This document shows positions 33,203-45,205 of a DNA stretch of 64,000 bases, one piece after another; position 1 is the stretch's first letter, and each line of letters starts with the position of its first letter. This DNA comes from Protonemura montana (Eukaryota; Arthropoda; Insecta; Plecoptera; Nemouridae): assembly GCA_947568835.1 (NCBI GenBank), contig OX387610.1:10955001-11019000 (forward strand). The letters are read 5' to 3'. Below the pieces are notes generated by a model, which was given only the letters and a program-made list of their open reading frames with translations, was not told where the DNA came from and made no database searches. The translations under genes and the position numbers were made by a program.

Positions 33203-33608
33203 CGGTTTGACGCATTGGAAACACCGGTTCGCGTGAGATCACCGAAGTTAAGCAACACTGCGCTGGATCAGGTGTTGAAAAGTGTTACCATCAAACACAT
33301 GACCAGTTCTGTTCGGAAGAGAGAGGTTGGAAGGATGAAAGTTAGTACAACAACTTCACTCGCCTTGCTTATCAACCTCTTGACAGCATGGAGTTGTGGA
33401 GAAATCCTGTTGTTCGAATTGTATCGTCTTTCGGAAGGGACGTTAAGCCGGTGGTCCCCTTGGTCTTCGACAGGAGTAGGCTACGTGCCGGCACCGGGTT
33501 TCCCTTCATCCATTCTAGGCTAGGCTAGGTTCATTATCATCACCCAGTCATTTCCGACGCTACTAGCTAAGTACCATAGTACCCGTTGTCAAAACAGTGC
33601 GCCGTTAA
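33203..33608 (+). mobile_element. 5S rRNA-headed SINE, near full length
   Basis: CGGTTTGACGCATTGGAAAC, GATCACCGAAGTTAAGCAAC, GTTGTGGAGAAATCCTGTTG, GTGCCGGCACCGGGTTTCCC, GGCTAGGCTAGGTTCATTAT and a GTCAAAACAGTGCGCCGTTA end. Confidence 0.92.
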
Positions 33609-33624
33609 AAAATGCAAATAATTG

Positions 33625-33830
33625 TGTAATCTGATTTAGATTGCAAACGCTGGCAATGAGCGGGGTATTTTATTATAAGGAACACTACTACCCTATCAAA
33701 AATTGATGCCCAAACGGGGACTCAACCCCGATCTCCACCTATTCTCTAAAATTCTAAAATCCCAAAATCACTAAAATTCTCTCAAAACGTATGTGTCAAA
33801 GTGGCTCAATGGGTTAGAGCACAACAGACA
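33625..33830 (-). mobile_element. tRNA-related SINE copies
   Basis: AATCTGATTTAGATTGCAAA and CAAACGGGGACTCAACCCCG give one copy inserted immediately beside the 5S SINE. GTGGCTCAATGGGTTAGAGC at 33802 is a separate tRNA A-box-like head on +. Confidence 0.65.
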
Positions 33831-34093
33831 ATAATGTTCTAGTGTTTTCTAGTGTTTTTCTTGTAGCTTTTTAACTGCTGGAAATGTGGCTAGAGCTGGA
33901 AAAAACACCTAATTTCTCGGAAAGAAAATGTTTTAATTTATTTATCACTCGACTTTAATATTGTGACGTGTACGTGGTATAGACGACGATTTGACGCCCT
34001 CCAACTCGACATGCTAGTCGCGCAAGAATTCTGAATGGAAACGTCGGTATTTTTCATCAACTCGGAACCGTGCCTAGCCTTGGTGGTGGATAG

Positions 34094-34228
34094 AAAATAC
34101 ACGGCAAGGCAGACGAGGGATTCTTTTCAAGGAAAGCCCATCGCTCGAGTGATAATCTTATTGGCGTAGACAAGCACGGCCTATACGATGAGAAAAACAT
34201 GAAAGCACTTTTAAATTTATCGAGTTAG
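34094..34228 (+). CDS. possible orphan terminal coding exon
   Basis: After a possible TAG acceptor at 34093, 44 codons are open to a TAG stop at 34226-34228. They encode a hydrophilic, mixed-composition peptide including HGKADEGFFSRKAHRSSDNL and VDKHGLYDEKNMKALLNL. It looks more protein-like than the flanking AT-rich DNA but is short. No family recognised and no upstream exon found. Confidence 0.2.
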   Translation, partial: KIHGKADEGFFSRKAHRSSDNLIGVDKHGLYDEKNMKALLNLSS

Positions 34229-34339
34229 ACTTTTTTTTTGATAAGAATTTAAATCGAGGAAATTGACAAATGTGTTCTTTATTGAAAAGAAAGGAAAGTA
34301 TTTTTATATTACTGTGAAGCTGACACAATCTTCCGTGGT

Positions 34340-34520
34340 AACATAAGATAGCAGAATTGAGAAGCTCTGTCAGGCGATCTCAGCATCTCCATGGCTACCA
34401 AACGTTGAAACTACCATTGAACCTCCTATGCTAGGCCATGATATACCCGTGGTAACATAAGATAGCAGAATTAAGAAGCTCTGTCAGGCGATCTCAGCAT
34501 CTCCATGGCTACCAAACGTT
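34340..34520. repeat. dispersed repeat (GCTGAGATC family), tandem two-fold
   Basis: Two copies of GATAGCAGAATTGAGAAGCT, CAGGCGATCTCAGCATCTCC, ATGGCTACCAAACGTT about 117 bp apart, separated by CTCCTATGCTAGGCCATG. Inverted relative to 8040-8415. Confidence 0.7.
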
Positions 34521-35820
34521 AAAATACGTTACAAATTTAAATAATTATTCTTGAAAGAATTTTTGTTTTCATAGATGACAGCGAAAAATGTAATCTTTGA
34601 AAATGAACAAAAGAACAGCGCCTCTGAAAAGAACTCAAAAGAGCTTGTAATAGGTAAATTTCTTTTGTCTGCTAATTATTATTTTCATTTTGATGTCAAC
34701 GGTTTTAGCAAGAATATAATTTTAATTTTAGCTTCCAGATATTCGCATAAAATCTTATAATCTTTAGTGATCTTCACGGCGTAGTGGATCGCTAGAAATA
34801 TCAGTCTGGTTAGAGTTTGTACGACAAATGTTGATTTCAAAGTGGTTTGTAGTAAGCATACAAAACTGTATTCAATTATTGTAATTGTGCTCAGGTACCA
34901 AATTTGACAGACAAAAAAATTAGGTATTACACTAAAAATTGAAAGTTCCTGAAGTGGAACGATTTTAAAATACAAAACAGAATCTATATTTCCAGTTCCT
35001 CTTAACTTTAGCGTGTTAATGTTAATGCTAAGCAAGCGAATCTTTTTTTCCTAAACAGCTATTCCTGTTTTAAACAAGAAACAACGTCTTAGGCACTAAT
35101 TTGATTACTAATTTCCTCACTGCAAGCGCTGCAAACCACTTGTCATTCGCACAAATTTTCAAAGTCGTCGTCCAAACCGAATTATCTAACCCCGCCCGGC
35201 TAAACCAGTTACCACGCGCGCAATTTCGCCAACTACTCGACAGAGCGCGCGCGAGTTGATGCTTTCCCTCGACCTCATTTTCCGATAGCTTTTCCGCTCG
35301 ACTTTCCCGGCCAATCGGCATGAGTTGAGGTCGACATATGTCATAACAAAGGTGGCTAGACGATTCGAAGTCGTCTCGGCTAGACTCGTACTCGTTCGGA
35401 ATCGTCAGGTGGTTTTTTGGGCTAGACCGGAAGATGGCTGAGAATTTCTGGCCGCTTTTGAGTTTATTTTAATAACTGAAGTTAATCGAAACTTATATGC
35501 CATTAAGAAAACGTATCAATCACCTGACTTCTAGTTTTAAACAAAGAAAAGTTTATATTTTCATAACTACTTTAAAATCAATGTGAACAAGCCAGCTTGG
35601 ACCAGATAAAGTAATAAAAAAATTAAAAAAAATGAAAAAGCTAAATAAATACGATACGGAACCGGTCAGATGGTTTCTACTCGATTGACCCTGGTCCTCG
35701 TGAGACCATTGAAGTGATTGGAAATGTTCTCAAAAGATTGGATATATATATTTAGAGTTCGTTTTAAAGAGGATTTCATGCCATAGTACAAGTCAAAATG
35801 TATTTTATTGGGAAGCTGAA
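34521..35820. other. stretch with no supported gene
   Basis: AT-rich, with a GC-richer island at 35140-35440 (GAGCGCGCGCGAG). A small 5S-like fragment (CTGGTCCTCGTGAGACC) lies at 35692-35708. Confidence 0.4.
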
Positions 35821-36052
35821 CGGTTTGGCGTGTTGAAAACACTGGTTCTTGTGAAATCACCGAAGTTGAGCAACACTGCTTTGAGTCAGGTATTGGATGG
35901 GTGATCATCATAAACATGACCAGTTCCGTTCGTAATAGAGGTTGGAGGGATAAAAGTTAGTACAACTTCACTCGCCTTGCTTATCAACCTCTCGACAGCA
36001 TTAATTTGTTTTAGGAATATTTTGTTCGCGTTGTACCGTCCGGAAGGGACAT
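35821..36052 (+). mobile_element. 5S rRNA-headed SINE, 3'-truncated
   Basis: CGGTTTGGCGTGTTGAAAAC, ATCACCGAAGTTGAGCAACA, GGATGGGTGATC and the body up to TTGTACCGTCCGGAAGGGAC, where it stops. Confidence 0.85.
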
Positions 36053-37723
36053 TGACAGTTTTTATTTAATTTGACACTCTTTAAAAACGTTCAGCGTGTC
36101 CCTCGACAATACGCTAATCCACCAACGCGACCTTGAATTGTAGCAAGGACGTATGCCAACCGTCCTCCAATCCCTGACCGCTATTATCTCGCAAGATAAA
36201 TCTAGGTTAATGCAGTCTCGTATTTACTGTGTACATGCTCAGCAAACTTGAACATTCGGCAACACGGTGTGATTTTAGATTACCAGGCTAACAAAGGCTC
36301 ATTAGTTGATTGCTAGAGGGAGCCTGGACAGTAAATAATTTCTTACCTTTCAACAGAATATATCATCAATATTTCTTAGAGTTAGTTTTATTTGACGTTT
36401 CTTTGTAAAAGAAACGTACGTTTGGGTGGCTGGTACTCATATTTCATTACTTGAGGTTTCTGTATATTTATGAAGCGTTTAAATCCTTTTATTTGACATT
36501 CACGACACTGAAATTCATTTCGTGTTCTTCTCGAACTAGATGAAAAATAATTATGTCCCACATTTCAATCGTAAATGTATTTTTGGCTTTCTCAGACCTC
36601 AAAAGTTTTTGTAAGTTTACTCTCACTTTTCTCTCAGATCTTATTTTCCCGTGATTGCTCAGAGATGGATGAAAAATTATTTGATACGCAATTCAGTCTC
36701 CTTTTATTTTAAAGAATATTTTCAACAATATTTCTTTCGGCAACACGTTTATCACAGGGAACACAACAAATATCAGTTTAGGCTCCTTTTGTCGAATCAG
36801 TCTGTTAGCTAATTGCTCAGTAACCATCGACGAGCAAGGCTTGTAAACTAGATGACCCCCAGACCACCGCTAGGCGTGCAAACAAACTGGGCGGTTGTCA
36901 TGGCAACCGATGACGTCGAGCCTGTTAGAGTGACACACCCAGCCGATGAAGGGTAGAGAAGGCAGTGATTTGTTTTGACGCTAGGGGAGAAGGCGGTGGC
37001 GATGAACGAGTCTTTAGAGGAAATTAAGTTAAAAAGCTAAGAAAAATGGATGCTGTCGTTTTTTGGGGTGAGATATTGATTAAGTGGGTGCTTTAAGTAA
37101 TAGGACACTTGTTAACCAAAGATTTTCTTCTGCATTAGTCGGAAAAAGTTCTGATAAATTTACAACCAAACTTTTGGTAAAACTAGACTTGTGAAAAAAG
37201 AGGTCTAGAGCTCGTCGTTTGCTTCCAAGTGAACGACGCAATGTTTTAAAAGTACTTTAACGTCATCGGTGAACTAGTGGGTGATAATGAGGATCAGTGG
37301 TTCCTATCCAATACTACTAAATTATACAACTTAATTTTCAATCCAAGTTGAAGTCAAAAAATGTCCGAATCGTCAGCATCTTTTAGCCTCTTAGATACAG
37401 CTAGAGCTTAACGAATTATTGCATTGCAGATGAGTGTAGCGAGTTTATTTTCTGTCTTCGTTCCTAAATTTTGTTTCGAGTACGACCAGATGTGTTGTAA
37501 TAATTTTGGATAAATATTTAGATGTGAATTTTTATCCAGCCCCGAGTCTGCATTACTTCCCTGTTGAGCGTGGGTGCAAATTTTCGTCAATTTCGATTGG
37601 TTAGCAGACTTGCTGACTAATTTTACTGTTAAAACATGGGGTGTAAGCTAAAAGAACACGGAAATATGTTTGAAAATTTAATCAAAATCTGACCAGCCGT
37701 TCGACCATAAAAGCATGAACACA
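36053..37723. other. upstream region of the membrane-protein gene
   Basis: No supported gene. Contains an RFX X-box (36894) in a GC-richer patch (36840-37000) and a dispersed segment at 37570-37720 with ATCAAAATCTGACCAGCCGT. Confidence 0.4.
36894..36907 (+). promoter_or_regulatory. RFX X-box
   Basis: GTTGTCATGGCAAC fits GTHNYYATRRNAAC at all positions. A CRE-like TGACGTCG follows 4 bp downstream. It lies 1.2 kb upstream of the coding start at 38105. X-boxes mark genes of ciliated cells in animals; the link to this gene is inferred. Confidence 0.5.
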
Positions 37724-37905
37724 TTTTTAACAAAAACTATTTGAAATGGGTTTTAAATGCTAAGTAAACGACAACTAAATTTCACTAAATATACTATAAT
37801 AATCCTAATTAGGGAATAGCATTCAAAACCCATTTCAAATAGTTTTTGTTAAAACTAGTGCTAAGGATAAATCAAGTAGACATGAGTCTAAAAACCATCA
37901 TACAT
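37724..37905. mobile_element. fold-back (MITE-like) element, copy B
   Basis: Terminal arms TTTTTAACAAAAACTATTTG (37724) and CAAATAGTTTTTGTTAAAAC (37837) extend inward through AAATGGGTTTTAAATGC and GCATTCAAAACCCATTT. The right shoulder GATAAATCAAGTAGACATGA matches copy A at 7690 in inverse. No coding capacity. Just upstream of the membrane-protein gene. Confidence 0.8.
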
Positions 37906-38104
37906 GAACACATTTTTTTATTTAATGGATATATATCAATTTCGGTATCGCATTTTGTGTCAACCGTATCATTGTTGTATCAATAACTACAATAGGAAAT
38001 CTCAGTTTAAAAGAAAATGCAGATCTAGGGCCAATACGGTCCAACAGGCTTTTGATATATTTCGTTGTCAACCAACCTAACTGACCACCGCCTTCTGTTC
38101 CAGC

Positions 38105-38869
38105 ATGCACTCGATGGGAATCCACTCGGCGCTGGCCATCAAGCGCCAGCGCAAGCGCCGCACCGAAGCCCGACGCGCCAAAGAGCGTCGTCACAGCGTC
38201 CAATCCAACGACAGCGGCTACAACAACAGCACAGGCTCCCTGGACACCAATAAAACTCGCAAACGCCCCTCACTGAATACAGAAGGCCAAACAGTCACCA
38301 GTATCGGCATGTTGCACATCGGGGTCGTCTTTCTGGTGCTGGGCACCTTCCTCCTCGTGTCAGGCCTCCTTCCAGACGACCTAACCAACTGGCAAAACGT
38401 CTTCAAAGGCGGATGGTTCAACGAACTGGTTCTATCGGGGACGTTTGCGTTGGCAATTGGCGTCTTTTTGATCGTCTTAAACAAGATAATCGCGAAAAAA
38501 GAGGACGACGATCTGAGCGAGTACGTCGCTAGACAGTTGACGCGTACCAAATCCGGCCAGCGTCTGGTGCGAGACGTTGAGACTGGGTGTCTGTCAACGA
38601 AGAATGAGAGGCGTCAGAAGGTGCACGACGAGGTTGCTGCCATGGATCACATGCCGCAGATTCATTCGCCGAAGCATGTGGATGTTCAGGTGGATAAAAG
38701 GGCGCATCTTGAGCTGATCGCCGAGGAGGAGTACAGCGAGAAGGGGGAGGAGGAATCGCGCTGTGCCAGCAAGGAGAGTTGTGGAGAGTCGCTGAGTCCG
38801 TCGAGTCCGAGTGAGACCAGGGAGTTGTTGGCTCAGGCTGAGCGGTATTTTAGTATGGCGAAGAAGTGA
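38105..38869 (+). CDS. two-pass membrane protein with basic N-terminus, TMEM200-like layout
   Basis: 254 aa in one exon. The exon opens after a good acceptor (CCTTCTGTTCCAG, ending 38103) one base before the ATG, so an upstream, probably non-coding, exon is expected. Residues 13-30 are strongly basic (KRQRKRRTEARRAKERR), followed by a Ser/Asn-rich stretch. Two hydrophobic segments lie at about 68-89 (MLHIGVVFLVLGTFLLVSGL) and 108-128 (LVLSGTFALAIGVFLIVLNK), joined by a short loop with Trp and Asp. The rest is a charged cytosolic-type tail with an acidic patch (AEEEYSEKGEEE) and many Ser. The even composition and CG-rich codon choice mark it as real. Length, spacing and the second segment recall TMEM200 proteins, but I cannot confirm this without a search. 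Both termini are probably on the same side of the membrane. Role unknown. Confidence 0.85.
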   Translation: MHSMGIHSALAIKRQRKRRTEARRAKERRHSVQSNDSGYNNSTGSLDTNKTRKRPSLNTEGQTVTSIGMLHIGVVFLVLGTFLLVSGLLPDDLTNWQNVFKGGWFNELVLSGTFALAIGVFLIVLNKIIAKKEDDDLSEYVARQLTRTKSGQRLVRDVETGCLSTKNERRQKVHDEVAAMDHMPQIHSPKHVDVQVDKRAHLELIAEEEYSEKGEEESRCASKESCGESLSPSSPSETRELLAQAERYFSMAKK

Positions 38870-41800
38870 GAGGTTAGGGCAGGGCGGTTTTTAGATCGTT
38901 TGGACTTATGGTGGTGGACCAGGTGTTGACCAGTCATTGGTGGATGGAGGTGAATTACGTCATTTGACAGGTGTTTCGCTTTCATGACTAGGGTTAATAT
39001 TGAAGCGCGCTTGCCACACATATGTGTAAGATGCCATTTTAAATCACAATGTGTTGATGCAACCAATTCAGAAGGCTTTGCTTCGAGAAAACATGCTTGG
39101 TTTTGGTTTTGACCGGTGTTTACTCAACCGGTTTGTTTGCGTTTCGATTTTTCAATATATTTGAATTAAGTTCATTAAAAAATGGACAAATGGGCATTTA
39201 TTTCAGACCTGAAAACATTATTTTTGAACTATTTTTGGGGCTTTGGCTCTTGTAAAACAAAGAAACCCTATTAAGTTTTATTTTTGACACTCTGGAAAAA
39301 ACTCCATGTGCAGTGAAACATCAAACAGACAACCCTAGCTGTAAAAATAGATTGTAATTTGATTATTTATGTCAAACTTTGAGAGCTTTGTTTGATTGTG
39401 ACACCCATGGTAACACTTGTTGTGAGGATGTTAGTTTTGAGTCCAAGTCCAAAAAGTGATGTTCTAACTGAGCTTGTTTGAAATGGCGACTTTTAGCACA
39501 ATGGCGTCTGGCCGGTTTAGATCGCATTTCAATCCTAGTTTGTCTATGGGTCTAATGAAGTTTTTCACCCGTGCATGTCTGGTGCGTTGTGATATTTTGG
39601 CTGGGACACGCAGAGGTCGAAGGGTCGAGTCGTTTGTCAATCTGTGCCAAAGGATGGGGTCGTGCGACTTGTCAAAGCGTTGGGGAAATGATGAGATATT
39701 GTTGTTTTCGGATTGGATTCGCTGACTTTCATGTTTTAGCTGTTTAGTAATTTAAAATCGACCGCATTTTTGTGTTCAAACGGGCCGTTTTGTCAGTTAC
39801 AAATTAAAGCCATCTTGATGTCGTTTCATTTTAATTCAAATCTAATTTAAATTCATTTTAGCTCAAATTCGTCGTTATTTCCTAAATAATTTTGTTTGCT
39901 AAACAACAGGATATCATTAATTGACGTATTTTTAAAGCTATATATGTGAAAAATTAACACTTTTATCTTAATATATGGAAAATGGATATTGTAAAATCTC
40001 TGAACCGTAATTAATCTGCAAAAACTGCAAGTTCTGACGTCATGTTCCCGTAGAAAGATTGTGATCAGGTGGCGCCATCCTTTCCCCTGGCGGTGATGCT
40101 AGGAGCCAAGATAATCATCGTCGTCTTAACCTCGATTCAAAGTCGTTGTCCACGTTTAAGAAGCAATCAAAATGCCAAAGTTGTATTTCTAGCTAATCGA
40201 TGTCGACGACTGCATGAATAGTCTGATTTAAATTATCACGATATTATAATTATTGTAAAATAGAATTTTAAATATTAACGATTTAAGTGAGTTTAATTTT
40301 GTGTCTACGAAAATGATGCGTTTTTTGTTTTTATTGTACAACTTTTGATGTTATTCGATTAAGAATCAGAGAGACTGTGACTTTTTTTTAAATATTTAAC
40401 TTCTTCAGAGCCTGATAAATCATATTTCAAAGGTTCCCAGCAAAAGAAATCCACTAAGCAGTGATTTTCTTGAAACAAAAAAATGATTTGTCATCATTAA
40501 GGAGTAAACGTACAGTCATCTTTCCGCGCAAATATTATAATTATATTAAATGTAGTAATAATCCAGATGGTTTCTTTTTGAACGTTAAGAATTGATGTCG
40601 TCATCAATGTTAATCAAACTTAATGTTCACAAATCGCCCCGATTTTGGCGCCAAAACTCAAGCACACCATTTTAAGATTTCGGCAAAGTCTTTCTCTGCG
40701 GGTATCTATAATTATTAGAACAAAACATCGATACTTGCTGCTAATTAATGTGATTATAAAACGATTAATCGAGACATGTTTGATTAAGGTTAAGATGTGT
40801 AAAAATTAAATTAGCTTTTTCACGAAATTTACTTTGAAAGTAGTTTCAATAATAATTTGATTAGAATTTGATTAGAAGTTATTAGTGTTTCTGCAAAAAC
40901 TTAGGAACAAATGAAAGTTAAAAGCCACGTTTTGATTACTGTTTTAATGTAGCTTCTGTTCTTAAAAACTTTCCAACTCTTTCTTCACTCTTTGCAAAAC
41001 AAAAACAACGAAAAGTTAATGCGATAATTCAATTTCTTCTTACATTTTAAGTTTAAAAACTAAATTTTGGCATTCTTTGACGAGCCACGCCGTAGACACT
41101 TTCAAAACTTTCCCGTGCTTTTGTTATTTCCAAGAACGCGGCCTTCACGATCATAGTATGAAAACAAAACGTGTTCGCCTTTTTTTTTCATCTCGCTGCT
41201 TGGCATCAATATTCTTATAAATAACAATTTAATTCACCCTTTGCTCTGTTTGTTATAATCATTGTTCGTATTTATTAAAAAAAAAAAGTTTCAACATCTC
41301 TGGTCAGTAATTTCAGGCTTGGTTGTGCGTGAAATCATTTGATTTTTAGGTTAAGTCAGAGTCTCAGGTGTAAAAATCACCGTTCTGCATAGCAAACGAG
41401 CCGGCAACATGTGGTTCTGGTAGCTGGTAGCGGTCATCTTTTCAACATAACTCCACTATGAAAGAATCACAACTGAAAATATCGATACGTGTTTATCAAT
41501 CGTTGAGGTAATCGTCAAAGATTATATGAGCGTTAACCAGTCTCAAATGCGAGTAATCTGCAAGAAATAATTCAAAAATAAAAATCTTAAAATTCGAAAC
41601 GACGGTGACTCCACCTGACGGCATCCTACATTTTTGTCGCTTCAGTATCCAATCGGTCAGTATTTTTAATAATGGCAACAAGACTCTTACTAAACCTGTT
41701 AACACAATGCTCTGATGATTTATAAAATATTGCTGGAAACTCATGATAAATTTAAATAATTGAAATATATATGTTTTGCGTAAAATGTCATTGAAATCAA

Positions 41801-44440
41801 AATGGCAATTGGTGACGATTGCTTTATAAAATTCAGCCTAAGGGATTTTCATGGCAACTTCTCGGTTCTGTTCTTGTAAGATATTTATCGCCCCAACCCA
41901 TTTCACTATCGTTTACCCCTCACCCCTCTAATCGTGATAAAAACTCACCATATTCGAACGAATCTCGAAGCTACAATTAATAATCGTCATTCTCCGTTAC
42001 GATGTAAATATAGAGCTGGCACTCACACCCGTTTGATGTTCAACGCACTCGTGATGTTTCCCAAAAACCAATCGACAAAACGTGGTTTTATTTATTGCAG
42101 TTTTTAAGATATTTAAGAGTGTTTTCGTCGCAATCACTACGTAACTTCCAGATATATTTGTGCAATTATCTTTATTAATCAACCTTTAAGGCCATTATAA
42201 AACGAACAAATACGTAAAGACTACTTTTAAGTTGTTGATATTTTACTGACAATGTTTCTATGTTCTATATTTGTCTGTCTTTATGTTTTTATAAGAACCA
42301 CCAATTTCAAAACGATCTATAATCAGTTTTGCTATAAGGAATTTGATAACATAAGAAAGCAGAATTATAAGCTTTTTCAGGCGATCTCAGCATCACCATG
42401 GCTACCAAAAGTTAAATTTACCATTTAACTTCATATGCTTGAATTTTTTTTCAAGCTGGCAACGAAAATAACCTGCTAAGAAAAATTGAAGTATACTTTA
42501 ACCAAATGCTTGTAGAGGGATTTTAAATTGGTGGTTCTAATACGAGATAGATCGAATTTAACTGTGGTCAGGTCCTATGCAGATGCTGTCACCTTTATGG
42601 GTGCCCTTAAAGAAGCCAAACAAACTTTTTTTTTCTTGTCATATATATCACCTTTGCACTGTAAAGTAATGTGCTATTTTGTAATTAATAAGAAAAATAA
42701 TCATAAGGAAAAAAAATCTTGCCAATGTTTTGATATATCCCTAAGAATTACCGACTTCTATGATAATGCTAATGATATTATACTATCCCTAAATAGGTAA
42801 GATTCGTCTCCAACTTTTACTAACTTCTTACGCACTGGCTAAGATATCTTTACATTCATAATCGCTGTGTGAAGATGTGATTAGTCGATTTTAACCTAAC
42901 ATATTCAGAGTTAACATGGAGTAACAATCCACACTGATATTACTGCCGCCATTTTGTGGGACTGTTTTCATAAGTAAAGTTAGGGAAGTGATATTGTGTT
43001 GGTATTTAATGTCAAATATATGTCTCTAGTTGGAATTCTAAGATGGCAAATTTTGTGGTATATCCATGCAAACTTTCTGTGTAAATCAAATGGGAGAAAA
43101 CACATGAATTTGCTACGAATTTAAGTTAGAATACTGGAATGAGGATGCCCTGTAAGACATTTGAATAGAAAATATTGTTTTATTTTGAAACCACAAAATG
43201 GTGGCACGATATGAAGTTATTATCACGCCCTCTGTGATCATTCAGTGAATTGCTTAGCTGTTTTTCATCGACTCTGACTCTGAGTTTGAGTAAGTTGAAA
43301 GTCGACTTGTCACTTAATTAGCTAATTAAAGTTCAATTAGTGTGTTGATTGAAATTGCCATCGAGAAGGCGGTGTCGAATGAACTGCGCAAAAGACTGAA
43401 TTCGTGAGCCGAGCGCCAGGTGGTGGAAAATGATATTAATTTCGTTTTTGTATAAAAATAAAGCAATCGATTGATCCGAATAGTTTGGAATGTTTATTAA
43501 CTCGATGTGGATTTGTTTATAATTTTGATTGCACACGTTTTCGAGATCTCGTCCTATAAATAATCAAATCTTTACAAGCCTCAACAATATTATTACATTA
43601 TAACATATGACAATGCACAATGATAAATTGTATGAACATTTCGCTGATAATTCTGATGTAAATCGAAATAAAGACGCAATTTATAAACAAATTATCACAC
43701 AAACACGTGCATTTTAATGTGAGTAACGACATTAAATGTTTTTGTTTATAATTGTTAAATCGATATTTTAGCTGTCAGAAAAAATATCTCTAAACAGAGC
43801 CACTAAAACAATATATTTACATATCCTTAAATTTCTCAAAGTCAAAAATATATCGTTATGTTATCCTCAAGTAGCTCTTTTCTCTGTATAAGAAACTTCG
43901 CTTGTAGACAACAATGAACTTTTAATGCATTTGTTAATCCTGCTTAGCTCTTGGGACACCAGTTTTAATAAAGTACCAACCACACTTAGTTCTTATAAAC
44001 ATCTTTCCAACTAGCTCATCGTTCAGCCTGGTACCAACAATGTCATCTATCATTAGACAAGTCCTGTAGCAATGTACTTTATTCTCGTTAAGCTGTGTTT
44101 TCTAATCACTTTTGTACATAAATACATGCTTTCTATGACGAATAAAAATAAACAACTATTATTCTACTTAAAATATAATATTTTACGATGCTTTTTTATA
44201 GTTATAAGTTCATCTCCCAAAAATTAAAATAATCCCATAACAAAACAAAGTCCTACAGCCACTTCCTCGTGAATCCATGTCTCCTGAAGGTTAGACAGAA
44301 CTCTGAGGTGGATCTGTGCGTATTTTGTCACCTCATCAGCACAAGTTAATTGAAAGCTGGTACAAGCTTCACCCCTTCCAATAAGGACCAACAGAGCGTT
44401 ATACGCCATTCATAACAAGATGATGCTACTTCCCCCTGTC
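38870..44440. other. long AT-rich stretch without supported genes
   Basis: Nothing coding was recognised in 5.5 kb. Visible items: a CRE palindrome TGACGTCA (40035-40042) next to a CTCF-like AGGTGGCGC (40067-40075), a partial dispersed repeat at 42345-42440 (CAGGCGATCTCAGCATCACC), and otherwise unique low-GC sequence. Confidence 0.5.
39803..39808 (+). terminator. possible poly(A) signal of the membrane-protein gene
   Basis: ATTAAA about 930 nt after the stop, in AT-rich DNA. Other AT-rich candidates (near 39174) are as likely. Confidence 0.2.
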
Positions 44441-44504
44441 TCCTAAATGCAGCCCGCAGAGCAAACTTGGCTCCTCCACGCACAAACTCCTAGACGAAGC
44501 CGCT

Positions 44505-44735
44505 CTAAGGCTAAGCGGTGTCCGGTCCTTGGTATTGTTGGACAGGAGCAGCCAACACAGTGTGTCAAAGGGACAAGGCTAAGCGGTGGCCGGTCCTTGG
44601 TGATTTTGGACAGGAGCAGCCAACACAGTGTATCAAATGGACAAGGCTAAGCGGTGGCCGGTCCTTGGTGCTGTTGGACAGGAGCAGCCGACACAGTGTG
44701 TCAAAGGGACAAGGCTAAGCGGTGGCCGGTTTTTA
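44505..44735 (+). repeat. 68-bp minisatellite, third locus
   Basis: About 3.3 units of GGCTAAGCGGTGGCCGGTCC, CTTGGTGCTGTTGGACAGGA, preceded at 44451-44481 by one inverted unit of the 46-bp repeat. Very similar to 18480-19440. Confidence 0.93.
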
Positions 44736-45205
44736 ATGCTAAGAGATCGAAGCGACATTGTTGCAACAGTTCTTCGTTAAACAGCACACGTTTAGCTGAC
44801 AAGTTGGAGTGGACCTGAGCAAACTTCGATAACTTTCATTAATAACCAATTACATGCAATGTGAACTTGTTGATTGCACTGAGGGCAAATCGTCTAAGAG
44901 GGCAGCTTTTAATCAATCCTGTATGACGACGTCACTTAAGTACATTCACTATTGGTGGGTGTAATCACGTCATAGGTATTTATAGCGTTTCTCATGGAAA
45001 TTGACGTTCGAGTTTACACGAATGCATGGGTTAAAGGTGAGCTGTGTAGGTGGCATTTTCATTAACATATATGTCACATCGCTCTCGTTACAGATCTTAC
45101 ACAAGTTAAACAGTACTGAGAATACACAAGTAGTTTATGTGCACCGTTCTTCAAACTGAAGTTTACAAAGTATCTGTCATCATTGTTGTTACATCAGCAT
45201 AGAGA
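44736..45205. other. non-coding stretch
   Basis: AT-rich, nothing recognised. Confidence 0.4.

Noticed and set aside
38105-38869. Assigning a TMEM200 or other gene symbol
   Set aside because: Only the two-segment layout and a general resemblance support it; without an alignment the name would be a guess.
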